A DNA stretch of 56,084 nucleotides from Bacillota bacterium (GCA_023459675.1 JAEWTC010000125.1:1-56084); one strand, 5' to 3'. Positions 26,407 through 35,347 are shown, counted from the stretch's first letter. A program made the numbers and translations. Notes: generated by a model not told the origin, from the sequence alone.

Positions 26407-27354
26407 TTACGCGGCCAGAAACCCAAGGGATTTGAGAACGAACAGCCAGATGAAAATCGTAACGCCGGAAAACACCGTGGTAAAGATCACCTGCTGCGCC
26501 GCAAGATCCGCGTCTCCGCCCAGCTGCTGGGTCATCGGGAAGCTGGAAACGGCGGTGGGGGAGCCGTACAACGCGATCAGCGTCGCCAGGTTCACGTCGC
26601 GGATGCCCAGGAGCACCGCGCCTGTCAGGAACACGAGGGGAACCAGCACCAGCCGCGCGGTGACGGAACCTGCCAGCAGCCTGCGGTTTCCCTTCGCGCG
26701 GGAGAAGTCAATCCCCGCGCCCAGCAAAAACAGCGCAAACGGCGAGGCGATGCCGCCCATCATACGCACCGGAGCCTCGATTACCGCGGGCAGGCGCAGC
26801 TTCAGCAACAGAAACCCAAGCCCGAGCAGCGTACCCAAAATCAGCGGGTTCACCAGCACACCGCGGACGATATCCCAACCGGATTTTTGCACGCCGCCGT
26901 ATTTCATCAGCGCGACGGTGGAAAAAACGTTGAAGATCGGGATCGCGAAAACGACGATCATCACCGCGATGGATATGTCGGCGTTGGGGTAGATCATCGT
27001 TACCAGCGGAATTCCGTAGATGGCGTAGTTCGCCCGCGCGATGCCCTGAATCAGCACGCCGCAGGCGTTGCGGTCCTTCGTCACGCGCGGAATCAGGTAG
27101 AACAGCGCCAAAAAACAGGCAATCAGCGTGACTGCCGCATACACCAGCGTAGTCGGGTCCGCGGCTTTGTCGATCGCGGAATCCTTGATGTTGTTAAACA
27201 GCAGGAGCGGTAGAAATAAATAAAAAACCCAGCGGTTTCCCTGCCGGAGACCTTCTTCGTTGATCAGCTTCAGGGTTCTTGCCCCGAAACCCGCCGCGAT
27301 GATCACCAGAATGGGAATTACGGTGTTGACCGAGAATACGAAGTCATTCCACAT
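26407..27354 (-). CDS. AEC-family transporter (auxin-efflux-carrier type)
   Basis: 315 aa from ATG 27354 (MWNDFVFSVNTV) with AAGGAGC upstream. About ten TM helices arranged as two five-helix bundles (first at about 10-30; last IFTTVFSGVTIFIWLFVL near the C terminus). Conserved NPLILGTLLGLG (about 170) and LYGSPTAVSSF (about 268) fit the family's crossover motifs. Members export or import small organic acids such as malate; the substrate is unknown here. It follows the PBP gene by 17 bases and may be co-transcribed. Confidence 0.88.
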   Translation of the reverse strand: MWNDFVFSVNTVIPILVIIAAGFGARTLKLINEEGLRQGNRWVFYLFLPLLLFNNIKDSAIDKAADPTTLVYAAVTLIACFLALFYLIPRVTKDRNACGVLIQGIARANYAIYGIPLVTMIYPNADISIAVMIVVFAIPIFNVFSTVALMKYGGVQKSGWDIVRGVLVNPLILGTLLGLGFLLLKLRLPAVIEAPVRMMGGIASPFALFLLGAGIDFSRAKGNRRLLAGSVTARLVLVPLVFLTGAVLLGIRDVNLATLIALYGSPTAVSSFPMTQQLGGDADLAAQQVIFTTVFSGVTIFIWLFVLKSLGFLAA

Positions 27355-27371
27355 GCGAAGCTCCTTGACGG

Positions 27372-28802
27372 TTATTGAAATTGCGTATGCAGCTGAATGT
27401 AGCGGAAAATCGCCTGCGCAATGGGCGCCGCGGCGCCGCCGCCGCTTTGGCCTTCCTCCACGAACACGCATACCGCATACGGGTACCGGTCGTCTTCAAT
27501 ATAGCCCGTAAACCAGGCGTGGGTCACGTCCACGCCGTCCAGGGAGCTTTCTGCGCTGCCGGTTTTTCCTGCGATCGTAAGCCCCTCCACCTGCGCGGCG
27601 GTGGCGGTACCGCGGGCAACGGTATCCTCCATAAACCCCTGAATCACGGCGGCAATCTCCGCGCTCACGGCGCGCCGGTACACCTTGGGCGTCAGGCGCA
27701 GCCGCACCAGCCCGGTGGGACCCGTCACGTTGTACAACAGCCGCGGCTCCATCATTACGCCGCCGTTGGCAATCGCGCCCGCCACCATGCACATATGGAG
27801 CGGCGTTGCGGCAACCTGGCTCTGGCCGTCGCCCGTCCAGGCAATTTCCCAGGGCGTGCGGTTTTGTGTGGGGTACACGGAGTTTTCCACCACCAGATCG
27901 CGGAACAGGAAATTGTCGTTGAAACCGAAGCTCTCGGCGGTTTTCCGCAGCGCCGCGTCGCCCAGCGTCAGGGCGATCTGCGCAAACGTATTGTTGCAGC
28001 TGACGCGGAACGCCTTGGAAAGCTTCAGCTCGCCATGCTGGGCGTTGCCGTAGTCGCGGATGATCTGGCCCTGCACCAGCGTAGCCCCGGTGCAGGTGAA
28101 CACCTTCTCCTGAATGCCTTCGAGGTTCTCCAGCGCCGAGGCCGTGGTGATGATCTTGAACGTGGAGCCCGGCGGCAGGGCGGATTGTACCGCGCGGTTC
28201 CAGAACGGATGCCGCGCGTCTTCCTTCACGGCGTCGGTAATGTGTGCGGGATCATACACCGGAACGCTGACCAGCGCGATCACCTCGCCGGTTTTATAGT
28301 TCATCACCACGGCCGCGCCGCTTTTATCCTTGGTGCGGGCAAAGGTGTTGAACGCGCGCACGATAACGGTGGAAAGCTTGGAGTCTACCGTCAGGGTAAC
28401 GTTGTCCCCGCGCCGCGGTTCGCCCTGGACCAGGGCGAGCACGCGCTCCGCCAGCGTGGTTTCAAACCCCAGCAGGTAGCTGGCCTGGAAGGATTCCACG
28501 CCGTTTGCCACGTTGCCGTCGCGGTCGCCGATCAGGTGCACCACCGCCGCGCGCGCTTCCGCGTCCGCCTGGTAGGTGCGGGCGCCGTCGTCCGCGGTGG
28601 TTGCCAGCAAAACCCCGTTGCGGTCCAGAATGTCGCCCGCGATGACGGTGTTCTTCGCCTCCCGGTAGCGCAGGTTGCGCGAGGACGCAAACCAGCGGTT
28701 GCCGTACACCGTCACCGAATACACGCCGTACAGGCCTGCCAGCAAAAGCAGGCCGATCAGGATCAGCGTCAACAGCCGGAAACGGTTGTGCAGCGGCTTC
28801 AT
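27372..28802 (-). CDS. Class B penicillin-binding protein (PbpA/FtsI-like transpeptidase)
   Basis: 476 aa with one N-terminal TM anchor (about 10-32). All three transpeptidase motifs are intact: STFK (Ser213), SCN (268-270) and KTG (413-415). The short N-terminal region and 470-480 aa size match the PbpA group that pairs with RodA-type SEDS proteins, here encoded 10 bases upstream. The enzyme crosslinks peptidoglycan outside the membrane. Which process (elongation, division or sporulation) is not determined. Confidence 0.93.
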   Translation of the reverse strand: MKPLHNRFRLLTLILIGLLLLAGLYGVYSVTVYGNRWFASSRNLRYREAKNTVIAGDILDRNGVLLATTADDGARTYQADAEARAAVVHLIGDRDGNVANGVESFQASYLLGFETTLAERVLALVQGEPRRGDNVTLTVDSKLSTVIVRAFNTFARTKDKSGAAVVMNYKTGEVIALVSVPVYDPAHITDAVKEDARHPFWNRAVQSALPPGSTFKIITTASALENLEGIQEKVFTCTGATLVQGQIIRDYGNAQHGELKLSKAFRVSCNNTFAQIALTLGDAALRKTAESFGFNDNFLFRDLVVENSVYPTQNRTPWEIAWTGDGQSQVAATPLHMCMVAGAIANGGVMMEPRLLYNVTGPTGLVRLRLTPKVYRRAVSAEIAAVIQGFMEDTVARGTATAAQVEGLTIAGKTGSAESSLDGVDVTHAWFTGYIEDDRYPYAVCVFVEEGQSGGGAAAPIAQAIFRYIQLHTQFQ

Positions 28803-28812
28803 GCGTTTCTCC

Positions 28813-30114
28813 TCACTCGCTTTGCTCCGCGTAGGGCAGCGTTTCTTCGTCGGTCCGGCTGCGGCTGACCTCGTAATCGTAGGTCAGGTCGTCCTGGTTT
28901 ACGGTGGAAACGCCCTGCAGAAGCCCGATCAGGCCCAGGCAGCTGACCATCGAAGTGCCGCCGGAACTCACGAAGGGCATCGTGACGCCCGTGAGCGGGA
29001 TGAGCTTCAGCACGCCGCCGATGATCACGAACGTCTGCAGCCCGAGCATCGCGGTTGCGCCCATCGCCAAAAGCCCGTGGAAGCTGCGCCGCGCGTCCCG
29101 CGCAATGGCAACGCCCCGCAGGATCAGAATGGCGTACATTAAAAGCACCAGCACGCCGAAGATAATGCCGAACTGCTCGCAGATGACGGCAAAAATCGCG
29201 TCGGTGTGGTACACGGGGATGATCGTCGGCGCGCCCAGGCCCAGCCCAACGCCCAGCAGGCCGCCGGATGCGATCGCCATCAGAATCTGCACGATCTGAT
29301 ACCCGGTGTTTTCAAAATCCATCCAGGGGTTCCGCCAAACGGTAATCCTGCGTTTGACGTGCGCGAACTCCTTATAGCCGTATAATGCCGACGCCACGCC
29401 GCCCAGCAGCCCCAGCCCGGTCACCCAGAGGTTGCCGGTGGAGGCGTAGTACAGCATCACGGTGACGATGTAATAGATCAGCGCCGTACCCAGGTCGCGC
29501 TGGAACATCAGCACGCCCATGCAGAGCACCGCAAACGCAACCCAGGGCCAGAACCGCCTCCGGCTCATAAAATAACTCAGCACCAAAAGCAGCGCAAGCT
29601 TTACCACTTCGCTGGGCTGCAGGCTGATGCCGCCGACTACGATCCAGTTGGTCGCCCCGTAAACTTCCGTGCCGAACACAAGCGGCAGGGCGATCAGCGC
29701 CAGCGCGCACACGGCGATCACGTAAATGAACACGCGCCAATAGCGGATATAGCGTACCAGCAGGATGCAGCAGAGCATCACCAGGATGCCCACGCCGTAG
29801 TACACGGCCTGCTGCATGCCGTAATTGGTTCCCTTGATCAGATCGGTGGAGTACAGCACCAAAACGCCCAGCGCGCATAAAAAGTTGGCGATTGAAAGCA
29901 ACAGCTTGTCCGCCGGGAAGAAACGCGGCAGCCACATGGTGGCAATATAGATCAGCGCCGGCACGACGGCGGCCAGCACGAAGGCCTGCCAGTGCAGCTC
30001 GCCCTTGCAGGCGAGCAGCAAAAACGCGCTGAAGAAAAACAGCATGATCACGGAAACCAGTTTTCTATCGGGCTTTCCGCGCAGGTCGCGCCGGAAACGG
30101 GAGGCTTTGCTCAT
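28813..30114 (-). CDS. SEDS peptidoglycan glycosyltransferase (FtsW/RodA family)
   Basis: 433 aa from ATG 30114 (MSKASRFRRDLRG), overlapping the FHA-gene stop by four bases. About ten TM helices; SEDS signatures include GATNWIVVGGISLQPSEVVKLA (as GATNWI and LQPSE, about 164-182), FQRDLGTALIY (about 209-219, with the functional Asp), and MPFVSSGGTS (about 378-387). It polymerises lipid II and works with the class B PBP encoded next. Order FHA-SEDS-PBP recalls the fhaB-rodA-pbpA cluster of Actinobacteria. Confidence 0.93.
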   Translation of the reverse strand: MSKASRFRRDLRGKPDRKLVSVIMLFFFSAFLLLACKGELHWQAFVLAAVVPALIYIATMWLPRFFPADKLLLSIANFLCALGVLVLYSTDLIKGTNYGMQQAVYYGVGILVMLCCILLVRYIRYWRVFIYVIAVCALALIALPLVFGTEVYGATNWIVVGGISLQPSEVVKLALLLVLSYFMSRRRFWPWVAFAVLCMGVLMFQRDLGTALIYYIVTVMLYYASTGNLWVTGLGLLGGVASALYGYKEFAHVKRRITVWRNPWMDFENTGYQIVQILMAIASGGLLGVGLGLGAPTIIPVYHTDAIFAVICEQFGIIFGVLVLLMYAILILRGVAIARDARRSFHGLLAMGATAMLGLQTFVIIGGVLKLIPLTGVTMPFVSSGGTSMVSCLGLIGLLQGVSTVNQDDLTYDYEVSRSRTDEETLPYAEQSE

Positions 30115-31058
30115 CGCTTGTTCCCTCCCTTGAAAACCCTGTCCCATAGAACGCGCTTGGCAGTCTGCGCCTCGTCCTCGTCCACGTACAAATCCTTGGG
30201 TAAAGGTTCGCCGTCCGGCGGCATCAAAACGTCGTCCGCCTCGTCCTCAACGGGGGGATAAAACACGCGGGAGCCGTTGAACAGCACATAGGAATTCCCG
30301 GCGGGGTCTTCCTCCGGCGGGAGTGCGTCTATCTCATCATAAGAAGGCGGTAAGTAGTCGTCCTCCAGATCCGGCTGGTCCATGACCGGCGGATAGAATA
30401 CGGGTTCGTTTTGCTCAGGCTCTTGTGCGTCCATCGCTTCCTGCCACTCCGCCATTTCATGCATGCGGCGCACGGCGGGGGAGTGCAGCACAGCCCGATC
30501 CTCCTTGTCATAGGCGGCTTCCTCCGCCGAGAAGGAAGTATCCTCCGCCTCGTCCAGCGGCCTGCGCCGCGCGCTGACTTCGCTCGCGTATTCAAAGCCG
30601 GAGAACATCCGCAGTTTCAAGGTAGCCCGCCCCACCTGCAAGGTGGAGCCGTGGGATAAAAACGCGTGCGCGTGCGCGCCCGTCAGCTCCGTGCCGTCCG
30701 CCTTCACCGTCCGCCCGCGCAGCGGCTGCACGCGCAGGCCGTCGGTATCGTCAAACAAAAACCATAAATGGCGGCCGGCAACGCCTTCCACCGGCAGGCA
30801 AACGTCGTTGGAGCGCAGGTATCCCAGCTGCCCCTCGCGGGCGACCGGCAGGCACACACCCCGGCGGATCGTATCGTCGCCCGAAACCACCACCAGCTCG
30901 CCCACATAACCGGCGTCCGGAAGCAGCTTCAAGCGGCGCTTGTATTTTCTGCGGTCGCGCGCAAACCAGCGGAAGCTGCGCCACGCGATCAAAACCATCA
31001 ACAGTAAAAACCAATAGCGCGCCGCAAGCGCAATGATCTCGTACAGCTCATCGGGCAA
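30111..31058 (-). CDS. Membrane-anchored FHA-domain protein
   Basis: 315 aa from TTG 31058, supported by AGGAGGTG (31066-31073) seven bases upstream. One TM helix (about 12-28), basic linker, then an FHA-like domain at about 65-150 with GYLRSNDVCLP and GRHLWF. The usual S-x-x-H after the Asn-loop is altered to GRH, so phosphothreonine binding is uncertain. An acidic, Pro-rich C-terminal tail contains repeated FYPPV (about 220, 272). The operon with SEDS and PBP genes suggests Ser/Thr-kinase-linked control of wall synthesis. Confidence 0.85.
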   Translation of the reverse strand: MPDELYEIIALAARYWFLLLMVLIAWRSFRWFARDRRKYKRRLKLLPDAGYVGELVVVSGDDTIRRGVCLPVAREGQLGYLRSNDVCLPVEGVAGRHLWFLFDDTDGLRVQPLRGRTVKADGTELTGAHAHAFLSHGSTLQVGRATLKLRMFSGFEYASEVSARRRPLDEAEDTSFSAEEAAYDKEDRAVLHSPAVRRMHEMAEWQEAMDAQEPEQNEPVFYPPVMDQPDLEDDYLPPSYDEIDALPPEEDPAGNSYVLFNGSRVFYPPVEDEADDVLMPPDGEPLPKDLYVDEDEAQTAKRVLWDRVFKGGNKR

Positions 31059-31095
31059 AACGGCGCACCTCCTCGTGAGAATATGGAAAAAGCGT

Positions 31096-31830
31096 TCAGT
31101 CGTCGTCGTGCAGGCGCATTTCCTGCAGGTACTTTTCCAGCTTGCGCTTTACGCGCTGCAAAGCGTTGTCGATGGATTTCACGTGCCTGCCCAGCTTGTC
31201 GGCAATCTCCTGATAACTTTTCCCGTCCAGATACGCCGAAAGAACGTCCTGCTCCAGCGAGCTGAGCACCGAGCCGACCTGATCGCGGATGGAGAGGATG
31301 TCCTCCCGGCCGATGATAAGCTCCTCGGGGTTTTGCGCGTGGCCTTCCACGATCACATCCATCAGGGTGCGGTCGCTTTCCTCGTCGTAAATGGGCTTGT
31401 TCAGGCTTACATAGCTGTTGAGCGGCAGGTGCTTTTGCCGCGTCGCGGTTTTGATGGCGGTGATAATCTGGCGCGTGATGCACAACTCCGCAAACGCGCG
31501 GAAGCTGGACAGCCGTTCCAGCTGATAATCGCGGACGGATTTGAATAACCCGATCATGCCTTCCTGCACGATGTCCTCGTGGTCGGCGCCGATCAGGAAG
31601 TAGCTCCGGGCTTTGGAGCGTACGAAGTTTTTATATTTGCTCAGCAGAAATTCCAGCGCAACGCGGTCGCCGTTCTGCGCCATAGCGACGATGGTTTCAT
31701 CCGACTTATCCCCAAACCGCAGGCGCAGCGTTTCATCCCAGGTAAGCTCCGGCTGTTCGTCCGGCTCATCCTCGGGGGCTACGGCGTAATCGGCGTCTGT
31801 TTGTTCGTCATCCAATGGGTTCATCGTCAT
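31096..31830 (-). CDS. sigH: RNA polymerase sigma factor SigH (sigma-30 type)
   Basis: 244 aa from ATG 31830, with AGGAAG upstream; a second ATG lies two codons later. An acidic N-terminal extension (about 1-35) precedes region 2 (YFLIGADHEDIVQEGMIGLFKSVRDY, motif split about 77-102) and region 4 (YLDGKSYQEIADKLGRHVKSIDNALQR, about 205-231). Strong similarity in pattern to SigH, which starts the sporulation cascade and stationary-phase programme. Gene order rlmB-yacP-sigH matches Bacillus, which supports the name. Confidence 0.92.
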   Translation of the reverse strand: MTMNPLDDEQTDADYAVAPEDEPDEQPELTWDETLRLRFGDKSDETIVAMAQNGDRVALEFLLSKYKNFVRSKARSYFLIGADHEDIVQEGMIGLFKSVRDYQLERLSSFRAFAELCITRQIITAIKTATRQKHLPLNSYVSLNKPIYDEESDRTLMDVIVEGHAQNPEELIIGREDILSIRDQVGSVLSSLEQDVLSAYLDGKSYQEIADKLGRHVKSIDNALQRVKRKLEKYLQEMRLHDDD

Positions 31831-31865
31831 GCAAACTTCCTGCCTTGTGGAGTGCTCTCTCGTTG

Positions 31866-32378
31866 TCAGTCTTTCCGCCTGCGAATCTCTTCCAGCGCAA
31901 GCAGCTGTTCTTCGGTCAGGTTTCCCAGTAGGGGCGTTTTCGCGGGCACGGGTTGCGCCACGTGGTTGGAGCGCAGGTGGTGCCGCTGGGCGGACAGCTC
32001 CCCCCACAGCTCGCGGGAGGAAAGCCGGGTTGCCCCTCTTCCCAAAATCAGGGTCTGCTCCAGATGATCGCTGGTGGCTACGCGCACCTCGCGGTAGGAG
32101 GGCGTCTGTCCGCATTCCCGTTCGATGTACTGGTCGGCCGTCTGGCCGTGCTTGGTAAACACCACGGTCAGCCCCTGCCGCCGCTCTATGCTTGCGGTGG
32201 CGCGGTCGCCCAAATGGCCGTCGAAGACCAGGATGACCTCCTGCGCGGTATAGCCCGCGTAATCTTCCAAAAGCGCAATCAGGCGGTCGCGCGCCTGGCT
32301 GATGTCCATCGGGTGCTTTTGCATTTCGTTCCACGCCCCGATGACGTTGTACCCGTCTACATACAGCAGCGGCAGCAT
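31866..32378 (-). CDS. rae1: NYN-domain endoribonuclease (YacP/Rae1)
   Basis: 170 aa. The PIN/NYN fold begins LLYVDGYNVIGAW (about 4-16), followed by VILVFDGH (about 48-55), a TADQYIER acidic cluster (about 80-87) and VATSD (about 99-103); these acidic residues form the presumed metal site. Rae1 is a ribosome-associated nuclease that cuts mRNA in the A site. It lies three bases after rlmB and before sigH. Confidence 0.9.
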   Translation of the reverse strand: MLPLLYVDGYNVIGAWNEMQKHPMDISQARDRLIALLEDYAGYTAQEVILVFDGHLGDRATASIERRQGLTVVFTKHGQTADQYIERECGQTPSYREVRVATSDHLEQTLILGRGATRLSSRELWGELSAQRHHLRSNHVAQPVPAKTPLLGNLTEEQLLALEEIRRRKD

Positions 32379-32381
32379 TGC

Positions 32382-34322
32382 CTACCGGGAGCGCAGTACG
32401 GCGTAAAGTAAGATGCCCGCCGCAACCGACGCGTTCAAACTGCCGATCTTGCCGCGCATGGGCAGCGCGACTACCTTATCGCATTTCTCCATCACAAGGC
32501 GGCTCACGCCTTTGCCTTCCGCGCCGATGACGATCACCGCGCCGCCGGCATAATCCACCGCCAGGTAATCCTCGCCCGCCGTATCCGCCGCATAGGCCCA
32601 AATCCCTTGTTCTTTCAGCTGGTCCAGCGTCGTACCCAGGTTCACCACGCGCGCCACCATAATGTGCTCCACGGCGCCCGCGCTGGCTTTGACGGCCGCG
32701 GGGGTTAGGCCTACGGCGCGGCGTTCCTGTACGATTACGCCGTGCGCGCCCGCGCACTCCGCGGTGCGGATCACGGCGCCCAGGTTATGCGGATCGGTTA
32801 CGCCGTCCAGCATCACCAGAAACGGCTTTTCCCCGCGCTCGGCCGCAAGCGCCAGCATCTCGTCCACGGTGTGGTATTTGTAGGCGGAGGCGAACGCCAG
32901 CATCCCCTGATGGTTGGGCGTAATCGCGTCCAGCCGCGCGCGGTCCACTTCCTGGATGGGCACGTGCTGCTCCTTGGCCATCGCCACAATCTCGCGGGCC
33001 GAGCCGCTCAGCTCGCCCTTGGCAACCAGCAGCTTTTCAATGTCGCGCCCGCCCTTCAACGCCTCGCGGATGGGGTTGCGGCCGCTTAAGAGGTTTTCCG
33101 GCTCGGAATCCGCGCCCGGCATTTCGGAGCGGTTGGCGTAATAGCTGGGGGATTGGTATGCCTGCTTATATTCGCGCTTCATTTCGCCGTAGGGTTTGGG
33201 CGTGATGCCTTCGCCGCGCGTGCGGTAGGGGCTTGCGGTGCGCGGGGCAAAGCGCGGCTCGCCGTTTGCCTGGGCTTCGGCCGGCATGCGCTCCGTACGC
33301 GGTTCGCCTTCGACAGGCTTCCGCGTATAGGGACGGGCTTCGCCGCTGCCTTCGGGTCTGCTGTAGGAACGTTTGGCGAACCCTTCGCCGCCTTCGGTTT
33401 TCCGCGCGTAGGGACGGGCTTCGCTGCTGCCTTCGGGTCTGCTGTAGGAACGCTTGGCGAACCCTTCGCCGCCCTCAGTTTTCCGCGCGTAGGGACGGGC
33501 TTCGCCGCCGCCTGCGGGCTTGCTGTAGGAACGCTTGAACCCTTCGCCGCCCTCGGTTTTCCGCGCGTAGGCACGGCTCTCGCCGCCGCCCGCAGGCCTG
33601 CTGTAAGAACGCTTGGCAAACCCTTCGCCGCCTTCGGTTTTACGGGCATATGGACGGGCTTCGCCGCCCGCGGGCCTGCTGTAGGAACGTTTGGGCGCGC
33701 CTTCGCCGCCCTCGGTTTTGCGGGCATAGGGGCGGGCTTCGCCGCCGCCCGCGGGCCTGCTGTAAGAACGCTTGGGCGCGCCATCGCCGCCTTCGGTTTT
33801 GCGGGCATAAGGACGGGCTTCCCCGCCGCCCGCAGGCCTGCTGTAAGAACGCTTGGCGAACCCATCGCCGCCGCCCGCGGGCCTGCTGTAAGAACGCTTG
33901 GGCGCGCCATCGCCGCCCTCGGTTTTGCGGGCATAAGGACGGGCTTCGCCGCCGCCCGCGGGCCTGCCGTAGGAGCGCTTGGGCGCGCCTTCGCCGCCCT
34001 CGGTTTTGCGGGCATAAGGACGGGCTTCCCCGCCGCCTGCGGGTCTGCTGTAAGAACGCTTGGGCGCGCCGTCGCCGCCTTCGGTTTTCCGGGCGTAGGG
34101 GCGGGCTTCGCCGCCGCCCGCGGGCCTGCCGTAGGAGCGCTTGGGCGCGCCTGTGCCGCCTGCCTGCGGCCTTGCGGCGGAAGAACTCCGGCGCGGACCG
34201 CCTCCGGCGGTACGGGTGCCGGAATAGCGGGTTCCCTCGTCGTCAAACCCGCCTCGTTTTTCTGCGTCGCTGCGTTTCTCAGCGCTGCTTTTCGGATTGC
34301 TTACCTTTGTGTAATATGGCAT
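32382..34322 (-). CDS. rlmB: 23S rRNA 2'-O-ribose methyltransferase RlmB with long repetitive N-terminal extension
   Basis: 646 aa; ordinary RlmB is about 245 aa. The C-terminal 236 residues (from about 411, NLLSGRNPIREALKG) are a normal SpoU enzyme: substrate-binding domain, then knot motifs NLGAVIRTAECAG, GAEGKGVSRLV and GSLNASVAAGILLY. RlmB makes Gm2251 in the 23S P loop. Residues 1-58 are a basic Ser/Gly linker, 59-341 an eleven-unit tandem repeat, 342-410 a disordered spacer. AAAGGGAA precedes ATG 34322. The frame is continuous, so this is a real fusion and not a miscall. Followed by yacP and sigH. Confidence 0.92.
   Translation of the reverse strand: MPYYTKVSNPKSSAEKRSDAEKRGGFDDEGTRYSGTRTAGGGPRRSSSAARPQAGGTGAPKRSYGRPAGGGEARPYARKTEGGDGAPKRSYSRPAGGGEARPYARKTEGGEGAPKRSYGRPAGGGEARPYARKTEGGDGAPKRSYSRPAGGGDGFAKRSYSRPAGGGEARPYARKTEGGDGAPKRSYSRPAGGGEARPYARKTEGGEGAPKRSYSRPAGGEARPYARKTEGGEGFAKRSYSRPAGGGESRAYARKTEGGEGFKRSYSKPAGGGEARPYARKTEGGEGFAKRSYSRPEGSSEARPYARKTEGGEGFAKRSYSRPEGSGEARPYTRKPVEGEPRTERMPAEAQANGEPRFAPRTASPYRTRGEGITPKPYGEMKREYKQAYQSPSYYANRSEMPGADSEPENLLSGRNPIREALKGGRDIEKLLVAKGELSGSAREIVAMAKEQHVPIQEVDRARLDAITPNHQGMLAFASAYKYHTVDEMLALAAERGEKPFLVMLDGVTDPHNLGAVIRTAECAGAHGVIVQERRAVGLTPAAVKASAGAVEHIMVARVVNLGTTLDQLKEQGIWAYAADTAGEDYLAVDYAGGAVIVIGAEGKGVSRLVMEKCDKVVALPMRGKIGSLNASVAAGILLYAVLRSR
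33300..34148 (-). repeat. Tandem 81-bp repeat encoding basic KRSY units in RlmB
   Basis: Eleven in-frame units, mostly 27 residues (two of 26, one shortened to 15). Each unit begins A/F-(P/A)-KRSY-(S/G)-RP-A-GGG, continues EARPYARK and ends TEGG-(D/E)-G. Units 1-3 and 5-7 are nearly identical; units 10-11 diverge (RPEGSSE, RPEGSGE). The long open frames on the plus strand opposite this stretch are a by-product of the repeat. Confidence 0.95.
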
Positions 34323-34339
34323 AAATTCCCTTTCACTGT

Positions 34340-35074
34340 TTACAGATTTGCTTGTTCATGCGCCGCCAGAAACGCTTCCCGTTCCGCACGCACTTCGTTT
34401 CGCTGCCCGCAGGTCTTCTCGCCTTCCGGGCACGCGCCTTGCAGGCATCCGGGGCCTGCATCCGTCAATAATTCCGGGATCTCTTCGTAGCACAGGGCAA
34501 AAATTGTTTCCGCAAGCTCCCGGATTTCCCATTGTGCGCGTTTGCACATCCTCAAACGCAGAAAATGTTTGATCTCGCGTACGTTCATGGTCATCATCAG
34601 CCTGGTTTCACAGGCGTTGGGAAGCACGAAGCGCGCGTCCTCGTTCTGGCCGAGCTTTTGCTGCCAACCCTGATACCACTGGAGCATCTGGTCCATCTGC
34701 CCGGTATACTCCCGCACCGCCTCGGCGCCCAGCGCCTCTACGGACGGGGGGATGATAAAGCCGAACCCCTTCTCATACCCTACGTAGCGCTGGCTCTGCA
34801 CGCTGAAGCTTGCGATGCGGTGCCGTGTCAGCTGCGCCAGCAGCGTGCGGCTTACGCCCTCGATTAAAAAGGTGAAGGAGATATGCTCCATCACGCTTTC
34901 ATGGCCCATCGTAAGCACCTTGCGCAGGAAGGCGCGCTGATCGTTCTTCTGAATGCGCTCCTGCAGGGAATCGAGGTCGCCCCCGGCGTAACACAGCTTG
35001 GCGGCCAGCGCAGTCAGCTGTTCGCCGTCCGCCGTATGGCGGATCAATTCTACCTTTTGTTTCACCTGCGGCAC
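34340..35074 (-). CDS. thyX: Flavin-dependent thymidylate synthase ThyX
   Basis: 244 aa from GTG 35074, set by AAAGGAGA (35081-35088) six bases upstream; the longer frame to 35203 would start above the promoter. The ThyX motif RHRIASFSVQSQRY is at 84-97. A Cys-containing tail (GPGCLQGACPEGEKTCG) is typical of clostridial ThyX. It makes dTMP from dUMP using FAD, NADPH and methylene-THF, so no separate dihydrofolate reductase is required. Confidence 0.94.
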   Translation of the reverse strand: MPQVKQKVELIRHTADGEQLTALAAKLCYAGGDLDSLQERIQKNDQRAFLRKVLTMGHESVMEHISFTFLIEGVSRTLLAQLTRHRIASFSVQSQRYVGYEKGFGFIIPPSVEALGAEAVREYTGQMDQMLQWYQGWQQKLGQNEDARFVLPNACETRLMMTMNVREIKHFLRLRMCKRAQWEIRELAETIFALCYEEIPELLTDAGPGCLQGACPEGEKTCGQRNEVRAEREAFLAAHEQANL

Positions 35075-35152
35075 GGCGGTTCTCCTTTGGGGCCGTGCGA
35101 GGCCGTTTCCGTTGTAGCCTCGGCGCCTATGCGCAATGCTTACCCAACCTAC

Positions 35153-35181
35153 ATGATACCATGAACGAGTGCTAACTTCAA
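35153..35181 (-). promoter_or_regulatory. Promoter of thyX operon
   Basis: Minus strand: TTGAAG (35176-35181), 17 bp, TATCAT (35153-35158) with an extended TGG; about 80 bases before the GTG start. Confidence 0.6.
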
Positions 35182-35223
35182 GCCGAAACCGCCTTTCGAT
35201 CACAAATACCGCGCGTGCGGCAA

Positions 35224-35252
35224 TTGACGCGTAAAAGCTTTCGTGTTATGAT
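35224..35252 (+). promoter_or_regulatory. Promoter of tRNA-Leu
   Basis: TTGACG (35224-35229), 17 bp, TATGAT (35247-35252), ending ten bases before the mature tRNA 5' end. Confidence 0.8.
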
Positions 35253-35262
35253 TCGCGTGCGT

Positions 35263-35346
35263 GTGGGCATGGTGGAACGGCAGACACAAAGGACTTAAAA
35301 TCCTTCGCTTCACAGCGTGCGGGTTCAAGTCCCGCTGCCCGCACCA
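35263..35346 (+). tRNA. tRNA-Leu (anticodon UAA)
   Basis: 84 nt including encoded CCA. The acceptor stem GTGGGCA pairs with TGCCCGC (one G-U pair), the anticodon stem AAGGA/TCCTT encloses loop CTTAAAA with anticodon TAA at 35296-35298, the class II variable arm is CGC...GCG, and the T arm is GCGGG-TTCAAGT-CCCGC. It reads UUA (and UUG by wobble). Confidence 0.96.
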
Positions 35347-35347
35347 G

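Noticed and set aside
27375..28868. A 497-aa plus-strand frame opposite the PBP gene
   Set aside because: Antisense to a gene with intact STFK/SCN/KTG motifs; GC-rich DNA commonly gives long antisense frames. The same holds for 6987-8243, 18804-20225, 15278-16234 and 4606-5697.
33153..34490. A 445-aa open frame on the plus strand, and a 355-aa minus-strand frame at 33179-34246
   Set aside because: Both lie over the repeated part of rlmB and translate to low-complexity sequence with no start signal; they are open only because the 81-bp repeat keeps every frame free of stops.
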